The notes: generated by a model not told the origin, from the sequence alone. DNA of 64,000 bases from Thermogemmatispora onikobensis (GCF_001748285.1 NZ_BDGT01000018.1:31221-95220); one strand, 5' to 3'. Shown: positions 46,801 through 56,782, counted from the first letter of the stretch. Made by a program: numbers and translations.

Positions 46801-49737
46801 CTAGCCGGTATTGCGCAGGCCAGCAGCAATGCCATTGATGGTCAACAGCACAGCGTAGGTCAGGCGTGCCCGCTCGCGCTCCTGCTCGCCGGCCTCCTGT
46901 TGCTCGGCCTTGCTCAGATCCAGCGGTCCGCCCAGGGCGCGCAGACGGCGGAGCAAAACCACCTGGAAGTAGCTCAGCGGGTCCACATAAGGATTGCGCA
47001 GACGGATCGAGCGCTGCAGAACCGGCGAGTTATCTAGCAGGGCCTTGCCCCCCACAATGCGCAGGAGCCAGTGACACGTGCGCTCGTACTCCGCCTCAAT
47101 CTCTGCAGAGATGCGCTGGCGCAGCTGCTCGTCGGCCACCAATGTCGCATAGTGGCGCGCGATATGCATGTCTGCCTTGGAGAGCGTCATCTGTAAATTA
47201 TCGAGGAAAGCGCGCATGAAGGGCCAGGAGCGGTACATCTCCTGAAGCTCATGCAGGCCCTGGGGTTCGGCCTGCACAAACTCCTCGAGCGCCCCGCCGA
47301 TCCCGTACCAGCTTGGCAGCACGTAGCGGCTTTGCATCCAGGAGAAGACCCAGGGGATGGCGCGCAGCTCCTCAATGTTGCGCCCGCTGGTGCGGCGCGC
47401 TGGGCGCGAGCCGATATTGAGCCAGCCGAGTTCGAGAATCGGCGTGGCCTGCTCAAAGAAGGTCAGAAACTCGCGATCCTCGTAGATCAGGCGACGGTAG
47501 CGCTGGTAGGCGCTCTGCGAGAGCCGATCCATAATCTGGACCCAGCGCGGTGACTCCTCGTGGTGCTGAGCCTGGGGGAGGCTCGACTCAATGACGCCAG
47601 TGACCACCAGCTCCATATTGCGCAAGGCAATCTCGTGAAGCCCGTATTTAAAGGAGAGCATCTCGCCCTGTTCGGTAATGCGAATGCGCCCGTTGACCGT
47701 ACCCGGGGGCTGGCCCAGGATGGCCTCGTAGATAGGGCCGCCGCCGCGTCCAATGGCCCCGCCGCGTCCGTGAAAGATCGTGATCCCGATCCCATAGCGT
47801 TCTCCCAGTGCTGCCAGGCGCTGCTGAGCCTGATACAGCTCCCAGCCCGAGGTCAGCATCCCGCCGTCCTTACTGCTATCCGAGTAACCGAGCATGATCT
47901 GCTGCTCATCGCCGTGACCGCTCACCCACTGGCGGTAGAGCGGGAAGCGGAAGGCTGTCTCCATAATCGTCGCGCAGCCGCGCAGATCGGCGATTGTCTC
48001 GAAGAGCGGCACGATCGGCAGGCCGCTGATGCCGGCCTCCTTGCAGAAAAACTGTACCTCCAGCAAGTCGCTGAGCGTGCGCGCCATACTAATGATATAG
48101 CAGGTCACCGCCCGCGGACCGAACTCCTCCCGTGCCTGGCGGATGGCCTCGAAGGTCCCCAGCACCGTTGTCGTCTCCCGGCTCAACTGCAGGCCACGTC
48201 GCGGCAAGACGCGCGGGTCGCGGAGCAAGCGCTCCAGCAACTGAATGCGCTCCTCCTCGTTCAGCTCTAGATAGTCTCGCGCGGGTGCTCCATCGGGGCC
48301 AGCGGCCAACGTCTCCGCCAGGCCAGTCACGCGCAGCAGCTCCGAGAGCGCCTGAGCATGGCGCTCGCTATGTTGGCGCACATCGAGCGCTGCGAAGTGG
48401 AACCCGAACAACTCCACCTGACGAATCAGGCGAGCCAGGGCTCCCTTGGCCACCTCGCGCTCGCCATCGGCCAGCAAGCTCTCATAGACCAGGCGCAGAT
48501 CGGCCAGGAGCTCCTCAGCGTCGCGGTAAGCCACCGTACGCGGCGCTGGCGAGGTTGAGGCCGGCTCGCCCGTTTCCTCCGCCTGGGAAGGGGCCATCGC
48601 CGCCAGCGTTGCCCCCAGGCGCTTCCACATAAACGACAGCTTGCGCCGATACGGCTCCAGGCGTGTCTGCTCGCCCAGCTCGCGATCGTAGTCTGGCAGG
48701 AGAGCGGCGTCCTCCTCGATCGAGCGGCGCAGCTCCTCAGTCACTGTGCTATAGTTAATCGACTGTGAATACTCACGCGCCAGAGCCTCGATCGAGCGGC
48801 GGTAGTGAGTCAGCAAGCTGGCGCGGTGCAAACGCAGGGCCTGCAGCAACGTCTCCGGTCCAACGTTTGGATTGCCATCCTGATCGCCGCCGATCCAGGA
48901 GCCGATCCGCAAAAAAGGAGGAAGGCGCAGATCGAGATCGGGGTAATGTTGTTCAAGCAGCTCCTCGAACTCCGCGTAGAGTTCAGGCAGGGCCTCGTAG
49001 ATAATCTCATCGAGATAGTAGATGCCCATCTTCACCTCGTCCACTGGCTGCGGGCGCACATGGCGGACAGCATCGGTGCGCCAGAGCAAAGCAAGCGTGC
49101 TTTCCAGCTCACGCTGGCGTGGCCAGGGGCGCTGAGGGCGACCGAGCAGGTGGCCGTACTCGCGATCGTAAGCATCCAACAGATCGGCCACCTGACGCGA
49201 CTTAATGATCAGCGTACGGCGTGTCGCCTCAGTGGGGTGGGCGGTAAAGACCAGCTCGATCGAGAGGCGCTCCAGGAGTGATCGCAGGATCTCGCGGTCT
49301 ACGCCGTGTTGCTCGAAAAACTGCATCAAAGCAGCCAGCGAGCCGCGCTGCGGCGTCGGCTCTGGGCTGCTCTCATGTTCACGGCGGCGGCGAATGCGGT
49401 GGTACTGCTCTGCCGTATTGACCAGGTGGAAGTAGATCGTGAAGGCGCGAATTACATCGATGGCCATGCGCAGATCGCAGCCTTCTACGACCCGCATAAT
49501 GTCGGCATCCAGTGCCTCAATCTCACGCTGCAATGGTTCCGCTTCCGCTCCCTCAGCATGTGCAAGCTGCTCGGCATAGTCGCGCAGGCGCTTGCAGCTG
49601 CGGCGGAGGTGTTCCACCGTCTCAAACACCTCACTCCCCCCGTGCTGCTGAATGGCGCGTCCCAGCGCATCGCCGAGCATGCGGATATCGCGGCGCAAGG
49701 GAGCATCTTTCTCCTGACGGCGTTCTTGCTCAGACAT
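46801..49737 (-). CDS. ppc: Phosphoenolpyruvate carboxylase
   Basis: 978 residues, about 60 more than the E. coli enzyme. It makes oxaloacetate from PEP and bicarbonate to refill the TCA cycle, and so supplies carbon skeletons for the amino-acid genes nearby. Catalytic motifs: VFTAHPTEATRRT with the active-site His, GYSDSSKDGG, FHGRGGAIGRGGGP, and the C-terminal RNTG. ATG 49737 follows AAGGA. A promoter element lies about 300 bases upstream. Confidence 0.97.
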   Translation of the reverse strand: MSEQERRQEKDAPLRRDIRMLGDALGRAIQQHGGSEVFETVEHLRRSCKRLRDYAEQLAHAEGAEAEPLQREIEALDADIMRVVEGCDLRMAIDVIRAFTIYFHLVNTAEQYHRIRRRREHESSPEPTPQRGSLAALMQFFEQHGVDREILRSLLERLSIELVFTAHPTEATRRTLIIKSRQVADLLDAYDREYGHLLGRPQRPWPRQRELESTLALLWRTDAVRHVRPQPVDEVKMGIYYLDEIIYEALPELYAEFEELLEQHYPDLDLRLPPFLRIGSWIGGDQDGNPNVGPETLLQALRLHRASLLTHYRRSIEALAREYSQSINYSTVTEELRRSIEEDAALLPDYDRELGEQTRLEPYRRKLSFMWKRLGATLAAMAPSQAEETGEPASTSPAPRTVAYRDAEELLADLRLVYESLLADGEREVAKGALARLIRQVELFGFHFAALDVRQHSERHAQALSELLRVTGLAETLAAGPDGAPARDYLELNEEERIQLLERLLRDPRVLPRRGLQLSRETTTVLGTFEAIRQAREEFGPRAVTCYIISMARTLSDLLEVQFFCKEAGISGLPIVPLFETIADLRGCATIMETAFRFPLYRQWVSGHGDEQQIMLGYSDSSKDGGMLTSGWELYQAQQRLAALGERYGIGITIFHGRGGAIGRGGGPIYEAILGQPPGTVNGRIRITEQGEMLSFKYGLHEIALRNMELVVTGVIESSLPQAQHHEESPRWVQIMDRLSQSAYQRYRRLIYEDREFLTFFEQATPILELGWLNIGSRPARRTSGRNIEELRAIPWVFSWMQSRYVLPSWYGIGGALEEFVQAEPQGLHELQEMYRSWPFMRAFLDNLQMTLSKADMHIARHYATLVADEQLRQRISAEIEAEYERTCHWLLRIVGGKALLDNSPVLQRSIRLRNPYVDPLSYFQVVLLRRLRALGGPLDLSKAEQQEAGEQERERARLTYAVLLTINGIAAGLRNTG

Positions 49738-50310
49738 AGAGAAGCATCCTTTTCCAAGCGCTCACATGCAAAGCCCTGCTCTGCTAGCGTAGTGGTTGAT
49801 CCCTAATCCCAGCTGGCTGGTGCTTGCTGTCCTGTCCCTGGCAGCCTGCCTGACCAGCTTTCTGCTGCTCGCCTGCTGAAACAGCAACACTAACGGAGCT
49901 GCCAGCCAGCTGGCAATCCCTTATCCATTATGGAAGTTGCGAGAAGGAAAGCGAGCAAAACGATCGGCGTTGCAGAAACCCTCGTCAGCGGTGCGGTTAA
50001 CGGTCCTTGTGGGAGGCTCATCATTGCGCCGTCATTAGCAATTGTAGCACATCGGCGCGCGAATAGTCGTGCTTCTCTCAGGGCCACGAGGTGTGCGAAT
50101 GGAAGAGACGCCTTGAGCCAGCGCACCCCTCCCCGAAACGCGACCTGCAGCCAGGAATAAGCCCCGGCTGCAGGCCAGGAAAGAGTCGTGCCTCCTCTCT
50201 GGGGGCAGGTACCAAACTGCCGAAACGATGGCTGTGACCGCCACCGGCATCGACGCCGGTCATTGTCGGCGCGCAGCCTCTTTCAGGCTGGCTGAGTCCG
50301 CCGGCGCGAG
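49738..50310. other. Gap between ppc and the GH18 gene
   Basis: No gene in 573 bases. The only signal seen is the minus-strand promoter element at 50041-50051 for ppc, which would give a leader of nearly 300 bases. Confidence 0.45.
50041..50051 (-). promoter_or_regulatory. Extended -10 promoter element TGTGCTACAAT for ppc
   Basis: On the minus strand TGTGCTACAAT. The -35 is weak (ACGACT at 18-base spacing). Same element as upstream of the AlkA-like gene and, as TGTGCTATAAT, of the kinase gene and nuoA. Confidence 0.55.
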
Positions 50311-51822
50311 CTAGCGCAGCGACACATCATCCACATAAACTGTGCCCTGGGCATACCAGCCATGGACATAAACCGTCACGCTGGTTGTCGAGGAGCCAGT
50401 TGTAAACGTGACCGAGAGGAGTGTATAGCTCGTACTGCTCGTCCAATTACTGGCTCCGCCATTGATGCCCAAATAGGCGTAGGGGCCGTTCACATAGGCG
50501 CTCAGCGTGTAGGTATGATTTGGCTGCACACTGATCGTCTGCGTACACTGGCCGGTTGTTGAATTGCTCGGTGCCACCTGCAAAGCGTAGGAGCCGCTAT
50601 GAACAGGAGACGTCACCACGCGATCGCCGGCGTCGCAGCTCCAGGGTGAGAGCGAGCCACTTTCAAAGCCGGGATTGGCCACCAGATTGCCCCCGCTTGG
50701 CGTTGGAGTAGGATTCGTAGCCGTCGGGGTTGGGGTCCTTCCAGGGGTAGGAGTAGGCGTCGCCGGCTGAGAGGTTGGGGTTGGCGTAGGATTCGTTGTG
50801 CCGCCGCTGGTAAACTGATTAAAGAGCTTCGAGAAATCAAAAGGCTGCTGCTGGATACCGCTGCACGTTGGCGAGACATAAGCCCCATTGTTGGGACAAG
50901 ACTGATCGCGGCCAGCCGACCACATTGCCAGCTCCCCCAGGCCATTCTGCCGAGCGAAACTCAGCAGCTGCTGGGCATCCTGGAGTGTAAAGACCTCGGG
51001 CGACACATCGTTTAAGCCGATCATCGGCGTCACCCCAATCATTGCCCACAGCTGGGCGCTCGACTTGTTGGGGTAAAGGCTCTTGAGCTGATTGAAGGTA
51101 CTCTGAGCGGCGCTAATGGCATTTTGTCCCATCTGATTGGGAGGGACCGAGCTGCCGTAATCCATAGCCATAATATTGACCATACCCACGTTAACGCCGT
51201 TAGCGATGGCATTCTGCAGAAGATTGATGCCATCCTGTGTCAATCCCGAAGGCATCACCGGCAGCGTATACGAAACGAACAGCCCGGGGTTCGCCGCCTG
51301 CAGAGCGGCCAGGGCCTTATTGCGCCGGTCGACCGAGGCCGAGTCGGCAATGGCCGCCCCCTCGATGTCAAAATCCACGTGCGTCAACTGATAGTTGGTC
51401 ACCACGGCCTGGTACTGGGCCTGCAAGCTACTGACGCTGCTGCAAGCCTGGGCCAGCTCGGTGCCATTGGCGCCGCCGAAGGAGACAATCACATCGCCGC
51501 CCAGGGCACGCAGATTGCTGATATCGCTCTGCAAGAAGCCCTGATTGACGGGCGTCGTGCCATTCCACTCGGCCTGACAGCTGCCGCCGCCGTTAATAAT
51601 GAAGGCCAGCGTATAGAACTTCACTCCGATCTGCTGGGCCGTCTGCGTCAACTGAAACGTTGGGTACAGACTTGTATCCACGTAGGGAGCGAAGTAGTGG
51701 GCGGGGAAGCCGGCGGCCTGCGCTGGCCGACTCTGGCGCAGTTGCCAGCCGGCGAAGAGAGCGACGGCCAGAAAGAGCGAGAGGACAACGAAAACGATAG
51801 GACGCGGTAATCGTTGCTGCAT
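50311..51822 (-). CDS. Secreted GH18-family glycosidase with a carbohydrate-binding module
   Basis: 503 residues. A signal peptide (RPIVFVVLSLFLAVALFAGW) is followed by a GH18-type barrel (about residues 38-335): VIVSFGGANGTEL and the catalytic motif HVDFDIEG, a DxDxE pattern. A Thr-Pro-rich linker (TPTPT repeats) leads to a C-terminal jelly-roll carbohydrate-binding module (NLVANPGFESGSLSPWS to the end). It could act on chitin or another N-acetylglucosamine polymer outside the cell. ATG 51822 follows AAGGAG. The DxDxE glutamate is present, so the enzyme is probably active. Confidence 0.85.
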   Translation of the reverse strand: MQQRLPRPIVFVVLSLFLAVALFAGWQLRQSRPAQAAGFPAHYFAPYVDTSLYPTFQLTQTAQQIGVKFYTLAFIINGGGSCQAEWNGTTPVNQGFLQSDISNLRALGGDVIVSFGGANGTELAQACSSVSSLQAQYQAVVTNYQLTHVDFDIEGAAIADSASVDRRNKALAALQAANPGLFVSYTLPVMPSGLTQDGINLLQNAIANGVNVGMVNIMAMDYGSSVPPNQMGQNAISAAQSTFNQLKSLYPNKSSAQLWAMIGVTPMIGLNDVSPEVFTLQDAQQLLSFARQNGLGELAMWSAGRDQSCPNNGAYVSPTCSGIQQQPFDFSKLFNQFTSGGTTNPTPTPTSQPATPTPTPGRTPTPTATNPTPTPSGGNLVANPGFESGSLSPWSCDAGDRVVTSPVHSGSYALQVAPSNSTTGQCTQTISVQPNHTYTLSAYVNGPYAYLGINGGASNWTSSTSYTLLSVTFTTGSSTTSVTVYVHGWYAQGTVYVDDVSLR

Positions 51823-52539
51823 CGTTGCTCCTTTGTTGCATCATGCATCCATCATAACGAAACCAGACGAACGAGCGAGAAGAAAGCCGCAGCCATGCGA
51901 TCCAAAGAGCAGCAGGGAAGGGCGCAAGGGAGTCTTGCGCCTGACTGCTCGACCCGGGGTCAGCCGGAAGAGCGGAGGGAAGATCAGGCATCGCTCGCTC
52001 ACCTCCTGCTGATTGAGTTCCTCATCGTAGCGCTGGCACAGCGTCTGTCGAGCTGCCCTCTCACCGACATCGTCTCACGGGCGAGTTGCCAGTGTATATC
52101 AGCAGTTGCGCCTTGATAACAAAGCGACAGAGAAGCATCGTGATCCCCCCTGGTGCACTCAAGACAAAAGCCTGTGCCAGGTTATCCAAAAGGCGATCTG
52201 AACGCTCAGAGGGAAGCACTCCCCTCTAAACGAGAGAGTAGTGGGGCATGGATCATATGTCAAGATGTATAGTCCACATGGAAGGGGATTATGCAATGTG
52301 CACAAAGTTTCGCGGGTTCTCTTCGGAGGTTTTGCCTGTATGCAAGGGGGGTGAGAATTCCTATACTTCAGAAATAGAAGCGCAACGATTGCGATGTACC
52401 CCTTTAGGGCCTTTGGGATGGTGAAATGGTTGAGTTGGAGGTTGGGAGGTCTGCACAGAAAAGAGAGCCCTCAGCGCCGAGAACCCTGGAAGTCTCCTCG
52501 AAGGTGAGCACGTTACCTGGAAAGGGGAGTTGTTACAGC
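51823..52539. other. Divergent intergenic region and antiporter leader
   Basis: 717 bases between the GH18 gene (minus) and the antiporter gene (plus). A hairpin AGAGGG/TCCCCTCT lies near 52220. I looked for the ydaO-type c-di-AMP riboswitch that often controls such transporters but found no matching core. No gene supported. Confidence 0.45.
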
Positions 52540-53775
52540 ATGTCTGTTACCTCATTTCTGCTGCTGCTAGCCTGTTTACTGATTCTTGCGAAGTGTGTCA
52601 GCTGGATCTGTCAGAAGCTCTCGCTCCCTAGCGTTTTAGGCATTTTGACCATTGGGATCATTGCCGGGCCATCGGTCCTGGGGTGGCTGCATCCGAACGA
52701 AATCCTCTCGACCTTTGCCTCGCTAGGAGTCATCATGCTCATGTTTCTGGCCGGTTTGGAAACGGACATGGAGCAGATGCGCCGAGTGCAGGGAGCGGCC
52801 TTCGTGTCAGCGACCTGTGGGGTAGTAGTGCCCCTGATTGCAGGAACGATCTTTGCCTTAGCGCTGGGGCATACGCTGCCGGTGAGCCTCTTTATTGGAA
52901 CACTGTTGACAGCTACCAGTGTAAGCATTTCAGCACAGACGCTCAAGGAGATGGGGCGCCTGAACTCGCGTGAAGGCACGACCATTCTGGGGGCAGCAGT
53001 AATTGATGACGTGCTGGGGCTGATTGTCCTATCGCTGGTCTTAGCGTTCACCCTTGGGGAGAATCCAGTTTGGTCCATTCTGAAGATGGCGGCCTACTTC
53101 CCCATAGCCTATCTCCTTGGTCGCTATGGCTTTCCCTGGCTTTCCCGGCTGCTTCCGCGTATGCTCGCCCTGGAAGCGCGCCTGGGGATGGTGCTGGCGC
53201 TTGTCCTGCTCTATTCCTGGGCTGCGGAAGAGCTGGGCAGTGTTGCGGCCATCACCGGGGCCTACATTGCTGGTCTGCTTATAGCGCGCACTGAGATGCG
53301 CGAGTGGGTTCATGATGGCATATCGAAGATTGGCTATGCCCTCTTCATTCCCCTCTTCTTCATCAATATCGGTATTGATGCAAATATTGCCTCAATAAAG
53401 CAGGTATCGCCTCTGTTGGTGGGCGGTCTGTTGGTCATTGCCATTGTCAGCAAGATCGTTGGATGCGGCTCGGGGGCCTGGGCCTGCCGGTTCCCCTTTC
53501 TGGATGCTGTGCGTGTAGGAGTGGGAATGGTCTCCCGTGGAGAGGTGGCGCTGATCACTGCCTCCCTCGGGCTAGAGGCCGGGCTGTTATCTCCATCGCT
53601 CTATGCCACAGTCATTCTGATTACTCTGGTCACAACGATGATTACCCCGCCGCTCCTACGCTTGAGTTATGCGGTACGCATCCAATGGCTCTCTCAGCCA
53701 CTACTGTTGGCTCGTCAATGGCTAGCGGGGGCATCTTCACCAGTGCCAGCGGTCACGGCAGAGGAGGAGGAGTAG
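52540..53775 (+). CDS. Cation:proton antiporter, CPA2 family
   Basis: 411 residues with about 12-13 membrane helices. KLSLPSVLGILTIGIIAGPSVLGW and GVIMLMFLAGLETDM are the CPA2 N-terminal signatures; the ion-binding ST/DD motifs follow in VIDDVLGL near residue 150, and GMVSRGEVALITASLGLEAGL near 345. It exchanges Na+ or K+ for protons. No RCK domain is attached. ATG 52540 follows AAAGGGGAG; a longer frame from 52426 has no ribosome site. It forms an operon with the TPR gene 3 bases downstream. Confidence 0.93.
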   Translation: MSVTSFLLLLACLLILAKCVSWICQKLSLPSVLGILTIGIIAGPSVLGWLHPNEILSTFASLGVIMLMFLAGLETDMEQMRRVQGAAFVSATCGVVVPLIAGTIFALALGHTLPVSLFIGTLLTATSVSISAQTLKEMGRLNSREGTTILGAAVIDDVLGLIVLSLVLAFTLGENPVWSILKMAAYFPIAYLLGRYGFPWLSRLLPRMLALEARLGMVLALVLLYSWAAEELGSVAAITGAYIAGLLIARTEMREWVHDGISKIGYALFIPLFFINIGIDANIASIKQVSPLLVGGLLVIAIVSKIVGCGSGAWACRFPFLDAVRVGVGMVSRGEVALITASLGLEAGLLSPSLYATVILITLVTTMITPPLLRLSYAVRIQWLSQPLLLARQWLAGASSPVPAVTAEEEE

Positions 53776-53778
53776 CCT

Positions 53779-54354
53779 ATGCTGGAATCCATGAAGTATC
53801 AGATACTTTTGGATGAAGGCTACTCGGCCATACGCCGTGGTGATCCGGAGGCGGCTCTGAATCACTTCCAGCGGGCGTGTGAAAGCCACCCTGATCGTCC
53901 CCAGGCTTACTTTGCAGTTGCTGTCGCCTCTCTTGAGCAAAATGACAGTGACCAGGCGATCGAGGCCCTGCAGAAAGCTCTGGCGGTCGATCCGACTTAC
54001 GCTATCGCGCGTGCCTATCTGGGGGTTGAATACCTGAAGCGCCATCGCCTTAATGAGGCCCAGCAGGAGCTCGATCAAGCCTTAGCGGATGCGCCCCATG
54101 ATCTCCTTGTTCACATCAAATACGCCGAGTATTACTTCCGTCTGGGTTTTTATCATCGCTCGGTTGAAATGCTTGAGAAAGGCCTGAAAGGACCTCATCA
54201 TGCCAAAGAGCACGTTGTCCTAATGGCCAGACAGTTACTCACGCAGGCGCGGCAGAAATGCAAGAGCATTGTTCTGCGCGACCCGCCTGATCCTCGCCAT
54301 CTACTGCGTTTCCTCGCGCCATCCTGGCGTCGCAGGAAGCGTGTTCTGGCCTGA
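53779..54354 (+). CDS. TPR-repeat protein
   Basis: 191 residues, soluble, with about three and a half TPR units (YSAIRRGDPEAALNHFQRACESHPDRPQAYFAVAVA, then AIEALQKALAVDPTYAIARAYLGVEY, then EAQQELDQALADAPHDLLVHIKYAEYYFRLG). The C-terminus is basic (PSWRRRKRVLA). The start is ATG 53779, 3 bases past the antiporter stop, so it is co-translated. Its partner is unknown; it may scaffold regulation of the antiporter or be unrelated. Confidence 0.85.
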   Translation: MLESMKYQILLDEGYSAIRRGDPEAALNHFQRACESHPDRPQAYFAVAVASLEQNDSDQAIEALQKALAVDPTYAIARAYLGVEYLKRHRLNEAQQELDQALADAPHDLLVHIKYAEYYFRLGFYHRSVEMLEKGLKGPHHAKEHVVLMARQLLTQARQKCKSIVLRDPPDPRHLLRFLAPSWRRRKRVLA

Positions 54355-54370
54355 AGAGCGGTCATGTTTG

Positions 54371-54389
54371 TGGCGATTCCTAATCGCCA
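54371..54389 (+). other. Perfect hairpin before the ammonium transporter gene
   Basis: TGGCGATT, loop CCT, AATCGCCA, located 17 bases after the TPR stop and 50 bases before the amt start. With no T-run it may be a transcript-processing or attenuation element, or a weak terminator. Confidence 0.5.
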
Positions 54390-54438
54390 GGGGCAAGTGG
54401 TGGTCATTTAGAACCTCTTGGAGAGAAAGGATGGTTCC

Positions 54439-56592
54439 ATGCTCGCTGTCTGGTTGTTAATCGGTTGTCTATTCGTCATCATGTTCCTACGCATTGGCCT
54501 TCCCTTTGGAGTTGAGGCAGCTGGGCGGACCGTGGCCCGTGTCAGACTTTCCTTTAGGGAGCGGCTGCTCTGGCATCGCGCGGACATGTATGCCCTGGGA
54601 GCAGTCTTGCTGCTCAGTGCCATCGGGGGGTGGTTCCCTACCACCCTTGAACTTGTTCTTATCCTTATGGCGCTTGCTATTGTCAATCTGCCGGTGCACT
54701 ATCGGTTAACCGATCGTGGAATTGCCTGTAACAATGTCTTTTTCCGGCCTTGGGAGGAGTTTGAGTATGCGACGCTTCGTGGTTGGAAGCTGACCCTTAT
54801 CCCGCGCCAGGGGGCTGGCAGGCTGCGCCTGGCCCTTTCGCCGAAGCATCAGCGTGAGCTTCTCCCCTATCTGAGTCGTTTTCTCCAGATCCGTGAGCTG
54901 AGCGAAGCTGGGAGGTCGGAGCGTTTCCGGCTTCGTGTGCGGGCGCTTCAGAGGTATTTCCCCGCACTGAGGACCCTCCTTATCTTTGCTGGCTTGCTGG
55001 TCCTTTCGCTGGTCTTGCTCAGTGCCTGTGGCGCTGGTCCTGATCCCAATGGTCTGAACAGCAGTGATCAGCAGCACCTGACCTCGGTCACTGCGACTGG
55101 TACGCAGCCATCGATCTCTCAGGACGATGTGAACAAGGCCAAGACGAGCGAGCCATTTGCCTATAATCTGGCCCTGTATGTTGACCAGAACCGCCTGGCT
55201 ATCAACTTCGTCTGGACGTTGGTCACGGGCTATCTCGTGATGTTCATGCAGGCTGGTTTCGCGCTGGTAGAGACGGGGCTGTGCCGCGCAAAAAATGCCG
55301 GTCATACGATGGCTATGAACTTTATGATCTATGGCATTGGTATGATCGGTTACTTTGTGGTTGGTTTTGCCTTCCAGTTTGGTGGAATTGGCCTTGTCGG
55401 GGTACCGAACCTGGGCGGCCTCTCCAGCCTGACCAACGAGCTGACCATTCCCATCGGTGGCATCAACTGGGGTATCGTTGGCTATAAGGGCTTTTTCCTC
55501 AACGATGGCACCTATGACGTCGGGGTGGCCGTGATGTTCCTCTTCCAGATGGTCTTCATGGACACGACTGCTACCATTCCGACGGGGGCGATGGCCGAGC
55601 GCTGGAAGTGGAGTGCCTTCTGCGTCTATGGTTTCTTCGTTTCGACCCTGGTCTATCCGATCTATGGAAACTGGGCCTGGGGTGGTGGCTGGCTCTCGCA
55701 GCTTGGCAAGATTGGCCTGGGTGCTGGCTACATTGACTTTGCTGGCAGTGGGGTGGTTCATGCCGTAGGTGGCTGGTGTGCTCTAGCCGGAGCAATGGTC
55801 ATCGGTCCGCGCCTGGGCAAGTACAATCGCGATGGCAGCCCTAATACCATTCCCGGCCATAACATGGTTCTCGCCCTGCTCGGCTGCTTTATCCTGGCCT
55901 TTGGCTGGTTTGGTTTCAACCCTGGCAGCACGCTAGGTGCTTCTGGGAATGGCAATCTGCGCATCGGTCTGATCGCTGTGGATACCATGCTTGCTGGCGC
56001 CTTCGGCTCGGTCGCTGCCATGCTTTTCACCTGGCTCACGGGGGCGAAGAAGCCGGATATTGGCATGATGGGCAATGGTCTCCTTGCTGGACTGGTGGCG
56101 ATTACTGCTCCCAGTGGCTATGTGAGTCCTGTTTCGGCTTGTATCATCGGAGCAGTGGCGGGCATCATCGTCATTCTGGCTGCTGGCTTTGTGGAAAAAG
56201 TCCTGAAGGTTGACGATCCCGTCGGGGCCATTGCGGTTCATGGTTTCAATGGCCTGTGGGGGCAGATCTCGGTCGGTCTCTTTGCCGATGGCCTGGCCAA
56301 CTATGGTGGCCTTCAGGTTCGAGGTCTCTTCTTCGGTGACCCAAGTCAGCTTGTTGCTCAGCTGATCGGCGCGGTGGCCTGCTTCGTCTACGTCTTCGGA
56401 ATCTCCTGGCTCTTCTTCAAGGCCTATGACAAGCTCTTTGGGCTGCGCGTCTCGCCTGAGACAGAGCTGGCGGGTCTGGATATCCCTGAGATGGGGTCAC
56501 TGGGCTATGCCCCTGATGCTGAGCCGTACCGTGTCGTCGCCCAGGGCGACGGTAGTGTGGCTGTGGCTGGTGGGGCTGCTAGCAAGGATTGA
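54439..56592 (+). CDS. amt: Ammonium transporter with an unusual N-terminal extension
   Basis: 717 residues, about 290 more than the usual Amt. Residues 1-190 are an added region: a membrane helix, a pair of helices near 50-85, then a soluble stretch (HYRLTDRGIACNNVFFRPWEEFEY) resembling PH-like DUF5673-type domains. At about 178-197 a lipoprotein-type signal (LLIFAGLLVLSLVLLSAC, Cys197) begins what would be a normal Amt precursor; the core follows from about 250 (NRLAINFVWTLVTGYLVMFMQAGFALVE). The twin histidines of the conduction path are H441 (GVVHAVGG) and H601 (AVHGFNG). It imports ammonium. ATG 54439 follows GAGAAAGGA. No glnK is adjacent. Confidence 0.9.
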   Translation: MLAVWLLIGCLFVIMFLRIGLPFGVEAAGRTVARVRLSFRERLLWHRADMYALGAVLLLSAIGGWFPTTLELVLILMALAIVNLPVHYRLTDRGIACNNVFFRPWEEFEYATLRGWKLTLIPRQGAGRLRLALSPKHQRELLPYLSRFLQIRELSEAGRSERFRLRVRALQRYFPALRTLLIFAGLLVLSLVLLSACGAGPDPNGLNSSDQQHLTSVTATGTQPSISQDDVNKAKTSEPFAYNLALYVDQNRLAINFVWTLVTGYLVMFMQAGFALVETGLCRAKNAGHTMAMNFMIYGIGMIGYFVVGFAFQFGGIGLVGVPNLGGLSSLTNELTIPIGGINWGIVGYKGFFLNDGTYDVGVAVMFLFQMVFMDTTATIPTGAMAERWKWSAFCVYGFFVSTLVYPIYGNWAWGGGWLSQLGKIGLGAGYIDFAGSGVVHAVGGWCALAGAMVIGPRLGKYNRDGSPNTIPGHNMVLALLGCFILAFGWFGFNPGSTLGASGNGNLRIGLIAVDTMLAGAFGSVAAMLFTWLTGAKKPDIGMMGNGLLAGLVAITAPSGYVSPVSACIIGAVAGIIVILAAGFVEKVLKVDDPVGAIAVHGFNGLWGQISVGLFADGLANYGGLQVRGLFFGDPSQLVAQLIGAVACFVYVFGISWLFFKAYDKLFGLRVSPETELAGLDIPEMGSLGYAPDAEPYRVVAQGDGSVAVAGGAASKD

Positions 56593-56657
56593 GTTGATCC
56601 CTCTCCTCCCTGCAGATAGTTATTCCTGGCCTCCTGAACTCCTGAGACAGACCGTAG

Positions 56658-56679
56658 ATGGGAACAACGGCGTTCCCAT
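56658..56679. terminator. Hairpin after amt
   Basis: ATGGGAAC pairs with GTTCCCAT across AACGGC, 65 bases past the amt stop. It is followed by CCACCCTTCTG without a clear T-run. Probable weak terminator or part of a composite with the next hairpin. Confidence 0.45.
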
Positions 56680-56716
56680 TCCACCCTTCTGTACTGACAC
56701 TCGCTGGACAGAGCTT

Positions 56717-56754
56717 GGAGGCCGTGAGCACCTGTTACAGTGCTCACGGCCTCC
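56717..56754. terminator. 15-base-pair perfect hairpin between amt and gltB
   Basis: GGAGGCCGTGAGCAC (56717-56731), loop CTGTTACA, and its exact reverse complement (56740-56754). A very stable structure with no T-run. It may terminate amt or act as a control element in the gltB leader. Confidence 0.6.
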
Positions 56755-56782
56755 GGCCCGTGCCTGCTTCACGGGTTTCCCC

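Noticed and set aside
51823..52539. c-di-AMP (ydaO) riboswitch before the CPA2 antiporter
   Set aside because: Conserved core elements were not visible; only a small unrelated hairpin.
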